The translations under genes and the position numbers were made by a program. Below the pieces are notes generated by a model that was given only the letters and a program-made list of their open reading frames with translations, was not told the DNA's origin and did not search any database. A stretch of 8,333 nt of DNA from Aequorivita sp. (GTDB lineage Bacteria > Bacteroidota > Bacteroidia > Flavobacteriales > Flavobacteriaceae). Shown here in pieces: positions 1 through 8,030 of this stretch. The stretch spans positions 1 through 8,333 of the forward strand of contig JAGQYZ010000245.1 of the NCBI GenBank assembly GCA_020435865.1, written 5' to 3'. Numbering within the stretch: the stretch's first letter is position 1; each line of letters opens with the position of its first letter.

Positions 1-361
1 GGTGGAGAATATGGATTATTTTCAACTTTCACATTCCATTGGTATTGATACACTAATCAACAAAAAACTTTTGGCGGCTAATAATATTTTCCGCTATGTC
101 CGCAAAGGTGAAGTTGTAGCAATGACGAAACTGAACAATATGAATGCTGAGCTATTGGAATTTGTGGTTTCTTCACATTCAAAAGTTTGTAATAAAAAAA
201 TTAAAGATCTAAATTTTCCTGTTTCTGCAATTATTGGGGGAGTGGTTAGAAATGGAGAGGGAATTATTGCCTTGGGCGATTTCGAAATCAAAAGTGGTGA
301 TAGAGTAGTGGTTTGCTGTCTTCCACAATCCATTGGAAAGGTTGAAAAACTCTTTATATAA
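1..361 (+). CDS. trkA: TrkA, Trk K+ uptake regulatory subunit (C-terminal part, 5' end outside window)
   Basis: This is the C-terminal end of the cytosolic peripheral subunit of a Trk potassium transporter, which binds NAD(H)/nucleotides and gates the TrkH channel. Only 119 codons are visible; the first full codon is at base 2, and base 1 ends the preceding codon. The GTG at base 2 is an internal Val, not a start, because the reading continues a folded domain. Visible residues 1-30 match the end of the second Rossmann-type RCK_N domain. Residues about 38-119 form an RCK_C (TrkA_C) domain with the typical block NGEGIIALGDFEIKSGDRVVV (visible residues 84-104). Full TrkA proteins have about 450 residues, so roughly three quarters lie to the left. 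The stop TAA (359-361) overlaps the trkH start ATG by one base, which indicates translational coupling. The family call rests on RCK_C similarity plus the adjacent trkH and is strong. Confidence 0.93.
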   Translation, partial: VENMDYFQLSHSIGIDTLINKKLLAANNIFRYVRKGEVVAMTKLNNMNAELLEFVVSSHSKVCNKKIKDLNFPVSAIIGGVVRNGEGIIALGDFEIKSGDRVVVCCLPQSIGKVEKLFI

Positions 362-1866
362 TGAATTCCCTTAGCAAACTTAATTATAAAATCATTTTGC
401 ATTTAATGGGCCTTTTACTAATTGTGAATGGTGGTTTTATGATGCTGTCTTCCATTGTGAGTTGGTATTACAAAGATGGTGTGCTCAAGGAAATGCTAAT
501 GGCCGGAACCGTAGCGCTTAGCGTTGGCGGAATCATAATGCTTTTAACAAAAAACCATCGAAAGGAAATTCAAAAGAGGGAAGGATATATAATTGTTGCA
601 TTTGGATGGATTTTCATGGCGCTCATTGGCACATTGCCATATATTTTTACAGGAGCTATTCCTAGTTTTACAAATGCTTTTTTTGAAACAATGAGTGGTT
701 ATACCACTACAGGAGCGTCAATTTTAAGAGATATTGAAGCCATTCCAAGAGGTGTTTTGTTTTGGCGAAGTATAACCCACTGGATTGGTGGGATGGGGAT
801 TATTGTTTTGGCGATAGCAATTTTACCTTTATTGGGAATTGGGGGTATGCAGCTCTTTGCAGCTGAAGCACCTGGTCCCGGCGGAGACAAACTACATCCG
901 CGAATTACTGATACAGCAAAAAGATTATGGCTAATTTATGTAGGCTACACCTTAGCAGAAACCATTCTGCTAAAAATGGCCGGAATGAGCTTTTTTGATG
1001 CCATCAACCATTCGTTGGCAACTTTGAGTACAGGTGGATTTTCAACCAAAAATGCTAGTGTAGCTTATTGGAATAACAAACCGATGGTGCAATATATTAT
1101 CATTGTTTTTATGTTTTTGGCGGGAAGTAATTTTGTTTTAAGCTACTTTGCATTTAAACGAAAATTTCAGAAAATATTTCAGGATGAGGAGTTTAAATTA
1201 TATTCAGTATTTGTAATTGGATTGACTATTGTTGCGGCTTTGTTAATTTATTTTGAAGCCGATGTAACCCTTTCTAGTATTGCACACCCTATGCCTTGGG
1301 GTGCTTTTGAAAGCGCAGTCCGACATGGATTATTCCAAGTGCTCACTATTATTACAACTACGGGATTTGTTAGTGCAGATTACACACTATGGACACCATT
1401 TTTGACCATTTTCTTTTTTGGGATGATGTTTTTAGGAGGGTGTGCAGGATCTACGGCTGGAGGAATTAAAGTAATGCGTCACTTAATCATGATTAAAAAC
1501 GGCGTATTGGAATTTAAAAGGACATTACATCCACACGCTATTTTACCTGTTCGTTATAACAGAAAAGCAGTGCCACAGCCTATTGTTTTCAATATTCTTG
1601 GCTTCTTTATACTTTATATGCTCTCTTTTATTGTTGGAACTTTGGTTTTCTCTTGGTTGGGACTGGATTTTAAAACAGCCCTAGGCGGTGCGGCTTCAAC
1701 ATTAGGAAATGTAGGTCCCGCACTTGGTGATCTTGGTCCAGTGGACAATTATGCATACCTGCCAGATGCAGCAAAATGGTGGTCCAGTTTCTTAATGCTT
1801 ATTGGTAGATTGGAATTGTTTACAGTTCTTATTCTTTTAACACCTTTTTTCTGGAGAAACAGATAG
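361..1866 (+). CDS. trkH: TrkH, Trk-type K+ transporter membrane subunit
   Basis: This inner-membrane, K+-translocating subunit belongs to the TrkH/TrkG/KtrB superfamily and works with TrkA. At 501 residues it is close to the usual length (about 480-500) and appears intact. The four pore loops that build the selectivity filter are visible: YTTTGAS (114-120), LSTGGFST (222-229), TTTGFVSADY (332-341) and TLGNVGPALG (447-456). Each has the central Gly expected to line the filter. The conserved GCAGSTAGGIKVMR segment (360-373) follows the third loop and corresponds to the gating region of the family. Another family hallmark is the conserved C-terminal IGRLELFTVL (481-490). Several hydrophobic helices are evident, for example residues 11-35, 46-62, 77-97 and 243-264. 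The start ATG overlaps the trkA stop (TAATG), so no separate ribosome site is needed; none is visible. The order trkA-trkH in one operon supports a complete two-component K+ uptake system. Confidence is high. Confidence 0.97.
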   Translation: MNSLSKLNYKIILHLMGLLLIVNGGFMMLSSIVSWYYKDGVLKEMLMAGTVALSVGGIIMLLTKNHRKEIQKREGYIIVAFGWIFMALIGTLPYIFTGAIPSFTNAFFETMSGYTTTGASILRDIEAIPRGVLFWRSITHWIGGMGIIVLAIAILPLLGIGGMQLFAAEAPGPGGDKLHPRITDTAKRLWLIYVGYTLAETILLKMAGMSFFDAINHSLATLSTGGFSTKNASVAYWNNKPMVQYIIIVFMFLAGSNFVLSYFAFKRKFQKIFQDEEFKLYSVFVIGLTIVAALLIYFEADVTLSSIAHPMPWGAFESAVRHGLFQVLTIITTTGFVSADYTLWTPFLTIFFFGMMFLGGCAGSTAGGIKVMRHLIMIKNGVLEFKRTLHPHAILPVRYNRKAVPQPIVFNILGFFILYMLSFIVGTLVFSWLGLDFKTALGGAASTLGNVGPALGDLGPVDNYAYLPDAAKWWSSFLMLIGRLELFTVLILLTPFFWRNR

Positions 1867-1969
1867 GTTTTTAAGTTCAAAGTTTCTGGTTCTATTCTTT
1901 TATGAAATTACTTTTACTTGTTTTAGCCATTCTTTGATTTATTGTAATAAGATAGCAATAGATTGTATG

Positions 1970-2002
1970 AAAAAACCCAAAGCACAAATTGTACTTTGGG
2001 TT
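1970..2002 (-). terminator. Rho-independent terminator for the 971-residue secreted protein gene
   Basis: A perfect 9-bp stem pairs AACCCAAAG (1974-1982) with CTTTGGGTT (1994-2002). The 11-base loop contains a short inner ACA/TGT pairing. Read on the minus strand, the stem runs into six T residues (complement of A1970-1975), the standard intrinsic terminator layout. It lies 25 bases beyond the stop of the minus-strand gene. On the plus strand the hairpin is followed by TTCTAGATATTT, a poor T tract, so it may also stop trkH transcripts but less efficiently. It is the main content of the 160-base convergent spacer 1867-2026. Confidence 0.85.
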
Positions 2003-2026
2003 CTAGATATTTAAAGGAGTTTAAAA

Positions 2027-4942
2027 TTATTTAACGATAATACGTTTAATTTTTGAGACATTTTTGTTTCCTAATCTAACAAAATAAACTCCCGCAGAAA
2101 CATAGCTCATGTCCAAATTGTACTTATAGCCTGTTCCGTCATTGTCAAGTCTATAACTTACCAAGGTTTGTCCAAGCATGTTTGTAACTGTAAGGGTAAG
2201 CCTATCTGTAATATTGGTATTCAAAAGTTGAACTTCAAATTGATTGTTGCCTTCGCTTAATACCATAAGGTCTGAAGATTCGGTATAATTTTCTGGCAAA
2301 CCAAGTGGTTCAGCTCCACATAGTTGCAAAGACCAATAATTTAATGTCCCACCATCTTGGTTCGCATTGTCTAAGATAGAAAGCGTCCAATCTCCTAATG
2401 TTGAGGTTCCATCAAAATCAGAAAGGTTGCCCATAGGTCTGAAAGTTCCATCAAAGGGTGGGTTTCCATCCTGAATTGATAAAGCAGCTTCATCATCAAA
2501 CGTTGTATCAGAAAAATCATCACCACTACCACCTACGTTATCGGCCAATATCACTTCAGTTCCGTCTGGCCCAACTAATTTGATAGTTAAATCACCATCA
2601 TAGGTATGATTGATATCCAATGTAAGGTTAACATCATTTATAAGAACATCACTTGTAAATGTAATTGTAGATTCTGTAATTGTACCTGCATCAGGACCAA
2701 TAGGCATTACGGTATTATTAGAATCTGAAGAACAATCATAATTTACTACAGTAGCACTTAAGGTATTGTTTGATACATCAGAATCTGCAGCCAATAAGGT
2801 TGTAGCTGTAACCAAGTATGCGCCGGGAGTAGAAAAGTCTCCTAATGTATTAAAAGTATAAGAAGTGCTTTCTCCACCATTTAATGGGCCTGCAACATTT
2901 TCAGTAACCGGCGTTCCACCATTTATACTATATGCAACATCAAAATTTGATTGTGTAGCTGTTCCAAAATTTTCTATTGTAACTGTTACAGCTTCCATGC
3001 CTAAACCTTCACCACTTTCAGGAGCTGTAATAGCCGTTACACCAATGTCATTAGCATAATAATTGATTACTTCTTTGGTAAATGCATCATTTCCAACAAA
3101 TTCATCACCGACCAAAACAGTTTTTGCCATAATGGAATAGGTTTGTCCTTGGGTTGATAAATCTACAGTCTGTGCAAAGGTGTAGTTCACAGTTCCATTA
3201 GAAGGTATGTTTCCTGAAAAAGTTTCAGAAGCTACTAGATTTCCATCAACCCAAAGTTCCAATGGTATTGAGGTTTGGGTATCTGTACCATAATTGCGGA
3301 TGGTTATTTCTACAGTTTCTGCATTAGTAAGGGTTCCGCTTTCAGGGGTTACTATATTGCTCACACCAACATCGTTAGCAAAACCACCAGATAATGAAAA
3401 TGAAGCAATGCGCGTTCTCCAATTATTATTTGAAGAAAAATATTCAGCAGTATGCCAAAATGTAAAATTATCAGGATCCATTGTTAAGTGTGAATAGTCA
3501 CCAAACCTGTTTGTAAAAGTTTGAACTCCATTACCTGGTATAATTTCAGTTTCCGCTACGGTCATTTGTCCCAAAGGATCTCCATTAAACCTTCCGGTAT
3601 ACTTTATACCAACGGGAAGTGTTCCGCTAGCAATATTAAAACCAAGTCCAATGTTACCTGCAGCATCCATGGCAGCACTTCCCATAAAACGGCTCTGGCC
3701 GTCAGCAGGAGCATAAGTTCCTTCTTGATAAATAGACCAAGGTGTTGTTGAATCGTTTCGCAACTCTATCCAACGGATACCCGAAGTATCGTTATTGTCT
3801 ATATCTGTATTAAAGGTAATTAACCATGAATTGTGTGAACCAAAACTTCTATAATTAGCAGCAAAAGATATTACCCCTCCAATCATATCTATTTTTTGTG
3901 AAGTGCCTGGTTGTTGAACATCACCAGTGCCAAAAGGAGCAAAAACTGAATTAAATGGTGCGGTAGCAATTTCTAAAGGGGCTGATATTGTGGAATTACT
4001 TGTTGTATTCCAGTCTAATACAATTTCCCAAACATTTAAATGATCAAATGATACCCCAGACCACCCATCGTCTTGAAGATAGGTAACATATCCGGGGACA
4101 TTAGCAGGATATGTAGTTCCCAATAAATTTGCTGGTTCTGGGCTCAAAACCGTATTACTGTTTTGAACTCCACCGGGAAGTGGAAACCCAACTATTTTTG
4201 GATTGGGCCCGCCTGCAAGCATTACGTCTCTTTCCACAGCATAAACTTTATTAGTAGCCCCGATATTTGCAGTTAAATAATATGCATCTGGCCAAACACT
4301 ATAATGTGGATAATCTGGGAAACTTGTAAATGAATATTGATACACATTATAAGCTCCTGTTGGGTCGCCAGTTTCAGAAACGCCAATAGCCAACGAATTG
4401 TTAGAGGAACCAAATTCACTTACAAACCAGCGATCTGCCAGTTGATCATATAAAACAATTGGGTCACCAGAGTTTGATCCTATACCCAAAAAAGTCCCTA
4501 AAGAAACAGGGCCAACTAACAATGTACCCGTTTTACTGAAAATTTTGACTATTGAATTCACCGCATGCACGTAATGATTTGGCCCCACAGCACCGGTTGG
4601 ATCTGGTGGCACAAATCCTGATTCTGAAGAGGATGCTCCTATAAAATTTTCTTCTAGTGCATAACTGTGGATGCCCCCAGCTACTTTTTGAAGAAGGGGG
4701 TCCATTCCTAAAGGCAAGGCATCTTCATTTACTTTTGCATTATAGCGAGATTCGTTAGGAACAATTTTTAGTTCCGTAACACCCATTGTTGGGTTGTTTT
4801 CCGCAGTTGCAAAATCTCGCAATGGAATTGTTTTCCCAATAAATGTTCCAACGATAACTTCATCTGGTGGATAAGTTTCTTGGGCATACACCCCAATACC
4901 AAGTAGCAGACAGGTAGCAAATAGTAGTTTTTTGATTTTCAT
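2027..4942 (-). CDS. Secreted T9SS cargo protein: conserved unknown domain, two CARDB-like repeats, P domain, type A sorting tail
   Basis: This 971-residue exported protein has no assignable enzymatic role. Residues 1-20 are a signal peptide (MKIKK, hydrophobic core, cleavage probably after VYA). Residues about 95-520 form a large domain with signature PPDPTGAVGPNHYVHAVNS (112-130), DYPHYSVWPDAYY (210-222) and GDYSHLTMDPDNFTFWHT (481-498), then WRTRIASF. It is seen in many secreted bacterial proteins of unknown function; a beta-propeller-like fold is my inference. Residues 523-628 and 631-735 are two Ig-like CARDB-type repeats (NDVGVSNI..., NDIGVTAI...). Residues about 737-876 match a proprotein-convertase P domain (DINHTYDGDLTIKLVGPDG at 776-794, GDWTLSILDNA at 850-860). 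The only mature cysteines, C737 and C875, bracket it and may form a disulfide. Residues about 888-971 are a T9SS type A sorting domain (NMLGQ, SAGVYFVRL, KRIIVK). No protease catalytic domain is visible. The start is set by the signal peptide. It is a tandem paralogue of the gene at 5109-8030. Confidence 0.9.
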   Translation of the reverse strand: MKIKKLLFATCLLLGIGVYAQETYPPDEVIVGTFIGKTIPLRDFATAENNPTMGVTELKIVPNESRYNAKVNEDALPLGMDPLLQKVAGGIHSYALEENFIGASSSESGFVPPDPTGAVGPNHYVHAVNSIVKIFSKTGTLLVGPVSLGTFLGIGSNSGDPIVLYDQLADRWFVSEFGSSNNSLAIGVSETGDPTGAYNVYQYSFTSFPDYPHYSVWPDAYYLTANIGATNKVYAVERDVMLAGGPNPKIVGFPLPGGVQNSNTVLSPEPANLLGTTYPANVPGYVTYLQDDGWSGVSFDHLNVWEIVLDWNTTSNSTISAPLEIATAPFNSVFAPFGTGDVQQPGTSQKIDMIGGVISFAANYRSFGSHNSWLITFNTDIDNNDTSGIRWIELRNDSTTPWSIYQEGTYAPADGQSRFMGSAAMDAAGNIGLGFNIASGTLPVGIKYTGRFNGDPLGQMTVAETEIIPGNGVQTFTNRFGDYSHLTMDPDNFTFWHTAEYFSSNNNWRTRIASFSLSGGFANDVGVSNIVTPESGTLTNAETVEITIRNYGTDTQTSIPLELWVDGNLVASETFSGNIPSNGTVNYTFAQTVDLSTQGQTYSIMAKTVLVGDEFVGNDAFTKEVINYYANDIGVTAITAPESGEGLGMEAVTVTIENFGTATQSNFDVAYSINGGTPVTENVAGPLNGGESTSYTFNTLGDFSTPGAYLVTATTLLAADSDVSNNTLSATVVNYDCSSDSNNTVMPIGPDAGTITESTITFTSDVLINDVNLTLDINHTYDGDLTIKLVGPDGTEVILADNVGGSGDDFSDTTFDDEAALSIQDGNPPFDGTFRPMGNLSDFDGTSTLGDWTLSILDNANQDGGTLNYWSLQLCGAEPLGLPENYTESSDLMVLSEGNNQFEVQLLNTNITDRLTLTVTNMLGQTLVSYRLDNDGTGYKYNLDMSYVSAGVYFVRLGNKNVSKIKRIIVK

Positions 4943-4968
4943 GATTTGTTTTTTAAATTTTAAAGAAG

Positions 4969-4976
4969 GAAAAGTA
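4969..4976 (-). promoter_or_regulatory. Candidate -7 element of a Bacteroidota promoter for the 971-residue protein gene
   Basis: On the minus strand this reads TACTTTTC, matching five of the six fixed positions of the Bacteroidota primary sigma -7 consensus TAnnTTTG (last base C instead of G). It ends 26 bases before the start codon, a sensible leader length. No convincing TTG is found at the expected -33 distance. The leader between it and the ATG is A/T-rich (TTTAAAATTTAAAAAACA) and has no Shine-Dalgarno site, as is usual for this phylum. In AT-rich DNA a one-mismatch hit is weak evidence; it is listed because the upstream terminator suggests this gene needs its own promoter. Confidence 0.3.
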
Positions 4977-5049
4977 GAAAAAAATCCAGAATATTTTAAT
5001 GCTAATTCATTATTTTAATTAACTCTTGTTCTTCCAAAATCATAAAATC

Positions 5050-5090
5050 AAAAAAAAAACCGTCACAAACTAAGTTTGAAACGGTTTTTT
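5050..5090 (-). terminator. Strong Rho-independent terminator for the 973-residue secreted protein gene
   Basis: An interrupted hairpin pairs AAAAAACCGT (5054-5063, A/T-flanked) with ACGGTTTTTT (5081-5090). Inside it is a second stem, CAAAC (5066-5070) with GTTTG (5074-5078), closed by a TAA loop. On the minus strand the stem is followed by a run of ten T residues (complement of A5050-5059). It starts 18 bases beyond the stop of the 973-residue gene. It also has a six-T run on the plus strand, so it could work in both directions. Its position between the two co-directional paralogues argues that they are mostly transcribed separately. It lies in the 166-base spacer 4943-5108. Confidence 0.87.
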
Positions 5091-5108
5091 GAAAGGTTTT
5101 TTTAAAAA

Positions 5109-8030
5109 TTATTTTACAATAATTCTAGCAGTTTTGAATGCTGTTGTACTTTCACCGCCAGCTTTTATTATATACACCCCACTTGAAGCATAGGACATAT
5201 CTAATTTTAGATGATAAGCGCCGTCCACTTTTCCAATAGGTTTAATACCCAATTCTTGGCCAAGAATGTTAAAAACAGAAATATAGGCCATGCCATCATA
5301 ACCTGTTACCAAGGATATGTCAAAGTGTTTGTTATCAGTACTTGTTATTAACAATTCACCATTTCTGATAGCCATATCTTCTACTCCTAATACACCAAGG
5401 TTTGCGGTATAGTCTTCCGTTTCACCAAAAGCTGTTTCCTCACAGGCATCTGAAGGCACGGGGCTGTTCCAATTTGCTTTGGCTCTCATTCTGTGTTCGC
5501 CAGGGGCATTTACTGCAGGAATAACCAAATCCATAGTTTCGGTATAGGTTCCAGGTCCTTGCCCGGGAGCAATTTGGTAATTGTCTACCACAACCTCATC
5601 TGCTGTAAAAACGGAGTCATCGTTATAATCAATCCAAACTTTAATATATTGACCTCCAAAGTTTGTTGTTACGGTCAATGAATTGGTACTGTTTGGTGCT
5701 AAGTTTGCAATTAAATTTGTAAAGTCGCCATATCCTTCACATTGAGAAGGATTGTTGATTTCTGCTATTGAAAATAATCGGAAACCGTGGCCTGCGGAAC
5801 AGTTTCCGGAGGGCTGACAAAGTATACTTTCTATTTCAGAAGTTACAGCATCGTTTGAAGCATTTGCATCTCCTGATAAGGAAGTTGAAACAGTAAGACT
5901 ATGAGTTCCCAATTCAGAAAAATCTGCAGTCTGTGCAAAACTATAGCTCGATTCTTGCTCAGAAGGAATACTTCCTGTAAATGTTTCAACTACAGGTGAT
6001 CCACCATCAAGTACATACTGTACGTTAAAGTTTGATTGTGCTGCTGCTCCAAAGTTTTTAATGGTAGCAGTTACGGTTTCATTATTGCTCAATCCTGGTC
6101 CAGAAACAGGTGCTGTAATTGCAATAGCACCAACATCATTAACCAATAAATTGGTAACTTCTTTGGTCAATGGATCGTTTGCTGGAAATTGGTCTCCAGA
6201 TAAACTTGTTTTTACTTCAATAGAATACGTATGTCCAGGAATTGATAAGTCTGCAGTCTGCGAAAAAGTATAAGTGGCAGTATTTCCTGCAGTAATTGTT
6301 CCTGAATAGGTTTCACTAGCAATTAAGTTACCATCAACACGAAGTTCCAAAGGAATGTTTGCCTGTGAAGCTGATCCATAATTCCGAATGCTAACTTGAA
6401 CTGTTTCAGCATTTGTTAAGATGCCATTTTCGGGTTGAATTATTGCATTCACCCCTACATCGGCAACAAAGCCATTTGAAATCTTAAATGAAGCAATCTG
6501 GGTTCTCCAAGCATTGTTATTTGAAAAGAAATCTGCTGTGTGCCAAAAGGTTAGGTTGTCCGGATCCATTGTAGTATGACCATAATCTCCATATCTATAG
6601 GTATTGGTGCGGACTCCATTTCCATTGACTATAGTAGTTTCTGCTACTGTCATGGTTCCTAAAGGATCACCATCAAACCGACCTGTATATCTAATACCAA
6701 CCTTTAAATTATTACTTCCAATACTATATGCAAGTCCAATATTTCCATAAATATCCATCGCAGAACTACTCATAAAGCGACTATTGCCATCTGCTGGTGC
6801 ATATGTACCTTCTTGGTAAATTGACCAAGGATTTGAACCATCATTTCTTAATTCAATCCATCGAATACCACCAGTTTCATTCGCATCAATAAAAGTATTG
6901 AAAGTTATAAGCCAAGAGTTATGCCCTGGAAAACTTCTATAGTTTGCACCAAAAGAAATTATTCCGCCGTGCCCAGCAAGTTTTTGATTTGTTCCTGGCT
7001 GATCAATTGCTCCTTGTCCAAATATTTCTCCCGCATCAAAAGGATCGGTAGGAATTTCAAGGGGAGCAGAAATAGTTGAATTTCCTGGATTTGTCCAATC
7101 CATATTCATTTCCCAAACTTTTAAGTGGTCATTAGAAACACCGTTCCAAGCATCATCTTGAAGATATGTAACATATCCTGGAGTGCCTGGCTCATAAACA
7201 GTCCCTAAAAGATTTGCAGCTTCAGGGCTCTTCACTTGGTTTGGATTCACCACAATTCCAGGAAGTGAAAATATTACGATTTGAGGATTAGGCCCACCAT
7301 TAAGTATTTCGTCGCGATCCAAAGCAAATGCACGAGTTGTAGCTCCGCCTAAGTTTACAGTTCCATAATATGCATCTGGCCAAACAGCATAGTGTGGGTA
7401 ATCTGGAAAACCACTAAAAGAAAACTGATATACATTATATGCACCAGTAGGATCACTAGTAGCCGACACTCCTACAGCTAAAGAGTTTCCTCCACTAATG
7501 CTTCCAAACTCACTGACAAGCCATCTGTCAGCCAATTGGTCATACAATACAATGGGGTCGCCACTGTTTCCGCCAAAACCAAGAAATGATCCTAGTGAAA
7601 CAGGTCCCACCAATAGTGTTCCAGTTTTACTAAAAATCTTTACCAATGAATTTACGGAATGAACATAATGATTAGGACCAACCGCTCCAGTTGGATCGGG
7701 TGGATAAAAACCTGACTCTGAAGAAGAAGCACCAATAAAATTCTGCTCTATTGCTCTAGTAGGAATTTGACCAAGTGTTTTTTGAATATTATCAATAATA
7801 GTTGGGGGCACTTCATTGGTTTCAATTTGTGTAGTAGATTCGTTGGGTACTATCGTCAATGTTTGTGGATCTAAATTGCGATTCGCTTCCATTGTCGGAA
7901 AATCACGTAAAGGTATTGTCTGTCCAATAAAAGTTCCAGAAATAATCTGTTCTGGCGGAAACTTTTCTTGGGCAAATAAACTAATACTTAGCAATACTAA
8001 AAATGCAGAAAGTAATTTTTTTTGCTTCAT
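5109..8030 (-). CDS. Secreted T9SS cargo protein: conserved unknown domain, two CARDB-like repeats, GEVED-type domain, type A sorting tail
   Basis: This 973-residue paralogue of the downstream 971-residue gene has no assignable enzymatic activity. Residues 1-20 are a signal peptide (MKQKK, hydrophobic core, cleavage probably after LFA). Residues about 93-520 repeat the large conserved domain: PPDPTGAVGPNHYVHSVNS (110-128), DYPHYAVWPDAYY (210-222), GDYGHTTMDPDNLTFWHT (481-498) and WRTQIASF. Residues 523-628 and 631-735 are two CARDB-type Ig-like repeats (ADVGVNAI..., NDVGAIAI...). Residues about 738-878 differ completely from the paralogue. They match a GEVED-type domain, with YIKVWIDYNDDSVFTADE (795-812), HRMRAKANW (846-854) and the family-naming FGETEDYT (868-875). 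This module contains four cysteines (C738, C744, C764, C863), probably paired after export. Residues about 885-973 are a T9SS type A sorting domain (FNILGQ, SSGVYIIKA, ARIIVK). The start is chosen for the signal peptide; the leader is A/T-rich with no Shine-Dalgarno site. It is predicted to be exported through the T9SS to the surface or medium. Confidence 0.9.
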   Translation of the reverse strand: MKQKKLLSAFLVLLSISLFAQEKFPPEQIISGTFIGQTIPLRDFPTMEANRNLDPQTLTIVPNESTTQIETNEVPPTIIDNIQKTLGQIPTRAIEQNFIGASSSESGFYPPDPTGAVGPNHYVHSVNSLVKIFSKTGTLLVGPVSLGSFLGFGGNSGDPIVLYDQLADRWLVSEFGSISGGNSLAVGVSATSDPTGAYNVYQFSFSGFPDYPHYAVWPDAYYGTVNLGGATTRAFALDRDEILNGGPNPQIVIFSLPGIVVNPNQVKSPEAANLLGTVYEPGTPGYVTYLQDDAWNGVSNDHLKVWEMNMDWTNPGNSTISAPLEIPTDPFDAGEIFGQGAIDQPGTNQKLAGHGGIISFGANYRSFPGHNSWLITFNTFIDANETGGIRWIELRNDGSNPWSIYQEGTYAPADGNSRFMSSSAMDIYGNIGLAYSIGSNNLKVGIRYTGRFDGDPLGTMTVAETTIVNGNGVRTNTYRYGDYGHTTMDPDNLTFWHTADFFSNNNAWRTQIASFKISNGFVADVGVNAIIQPENGILTNAETVQVSIRNYGSASQANIPLELRVDGNLIASETYSGTITAGNTATYTFSQTADLSIPGHTYSIEVKTSLSGDQFPANDPLTKEVTNLLVNDVGAIAITAPVSGPGLSNNETVTATIKNFGAAAQSNFNVQYVLDGGSPVVETFTGSIPSEQESSYSFAQTADFSELGTHSLTVSTSLSGDANASNDAVTSEIESILCQPSGNCSAGHGFRLFSIAEINNPSQCEGYGDFTNLIANLAPNSTNSLTVTTNFGGQYIKVWIDYNDDSVFTADEVVVDNYQIAPGQGPGTYTETMDLVIPAVNAPGEHRMRAKANWNSPVPSDACEETAFGETEDYTANLGVLGVEDMAIRNGELLITSTDNKHFDISLVTGYDGMAYISVFNILGQELGIKPIGKVDGAYHLKLDMSYASSGVYIIKAGGESTTAFKTARIIVK

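Noticed and set aside
2..4. GTG at base 2 as the start of a small 119-residue protein
   Set aside because: The translation begins in the middle of a TrkA RCK_N domain and flows into RCK_C; the gene clearly continues off the left edge.
94..402. Minus-strand open frame of 102 residues across the trkA/trkH junction
   Set aside because: It lies antisense to two confidently identified genes, has no recognisable domain, and is explained by the coding bias of the plus strand.
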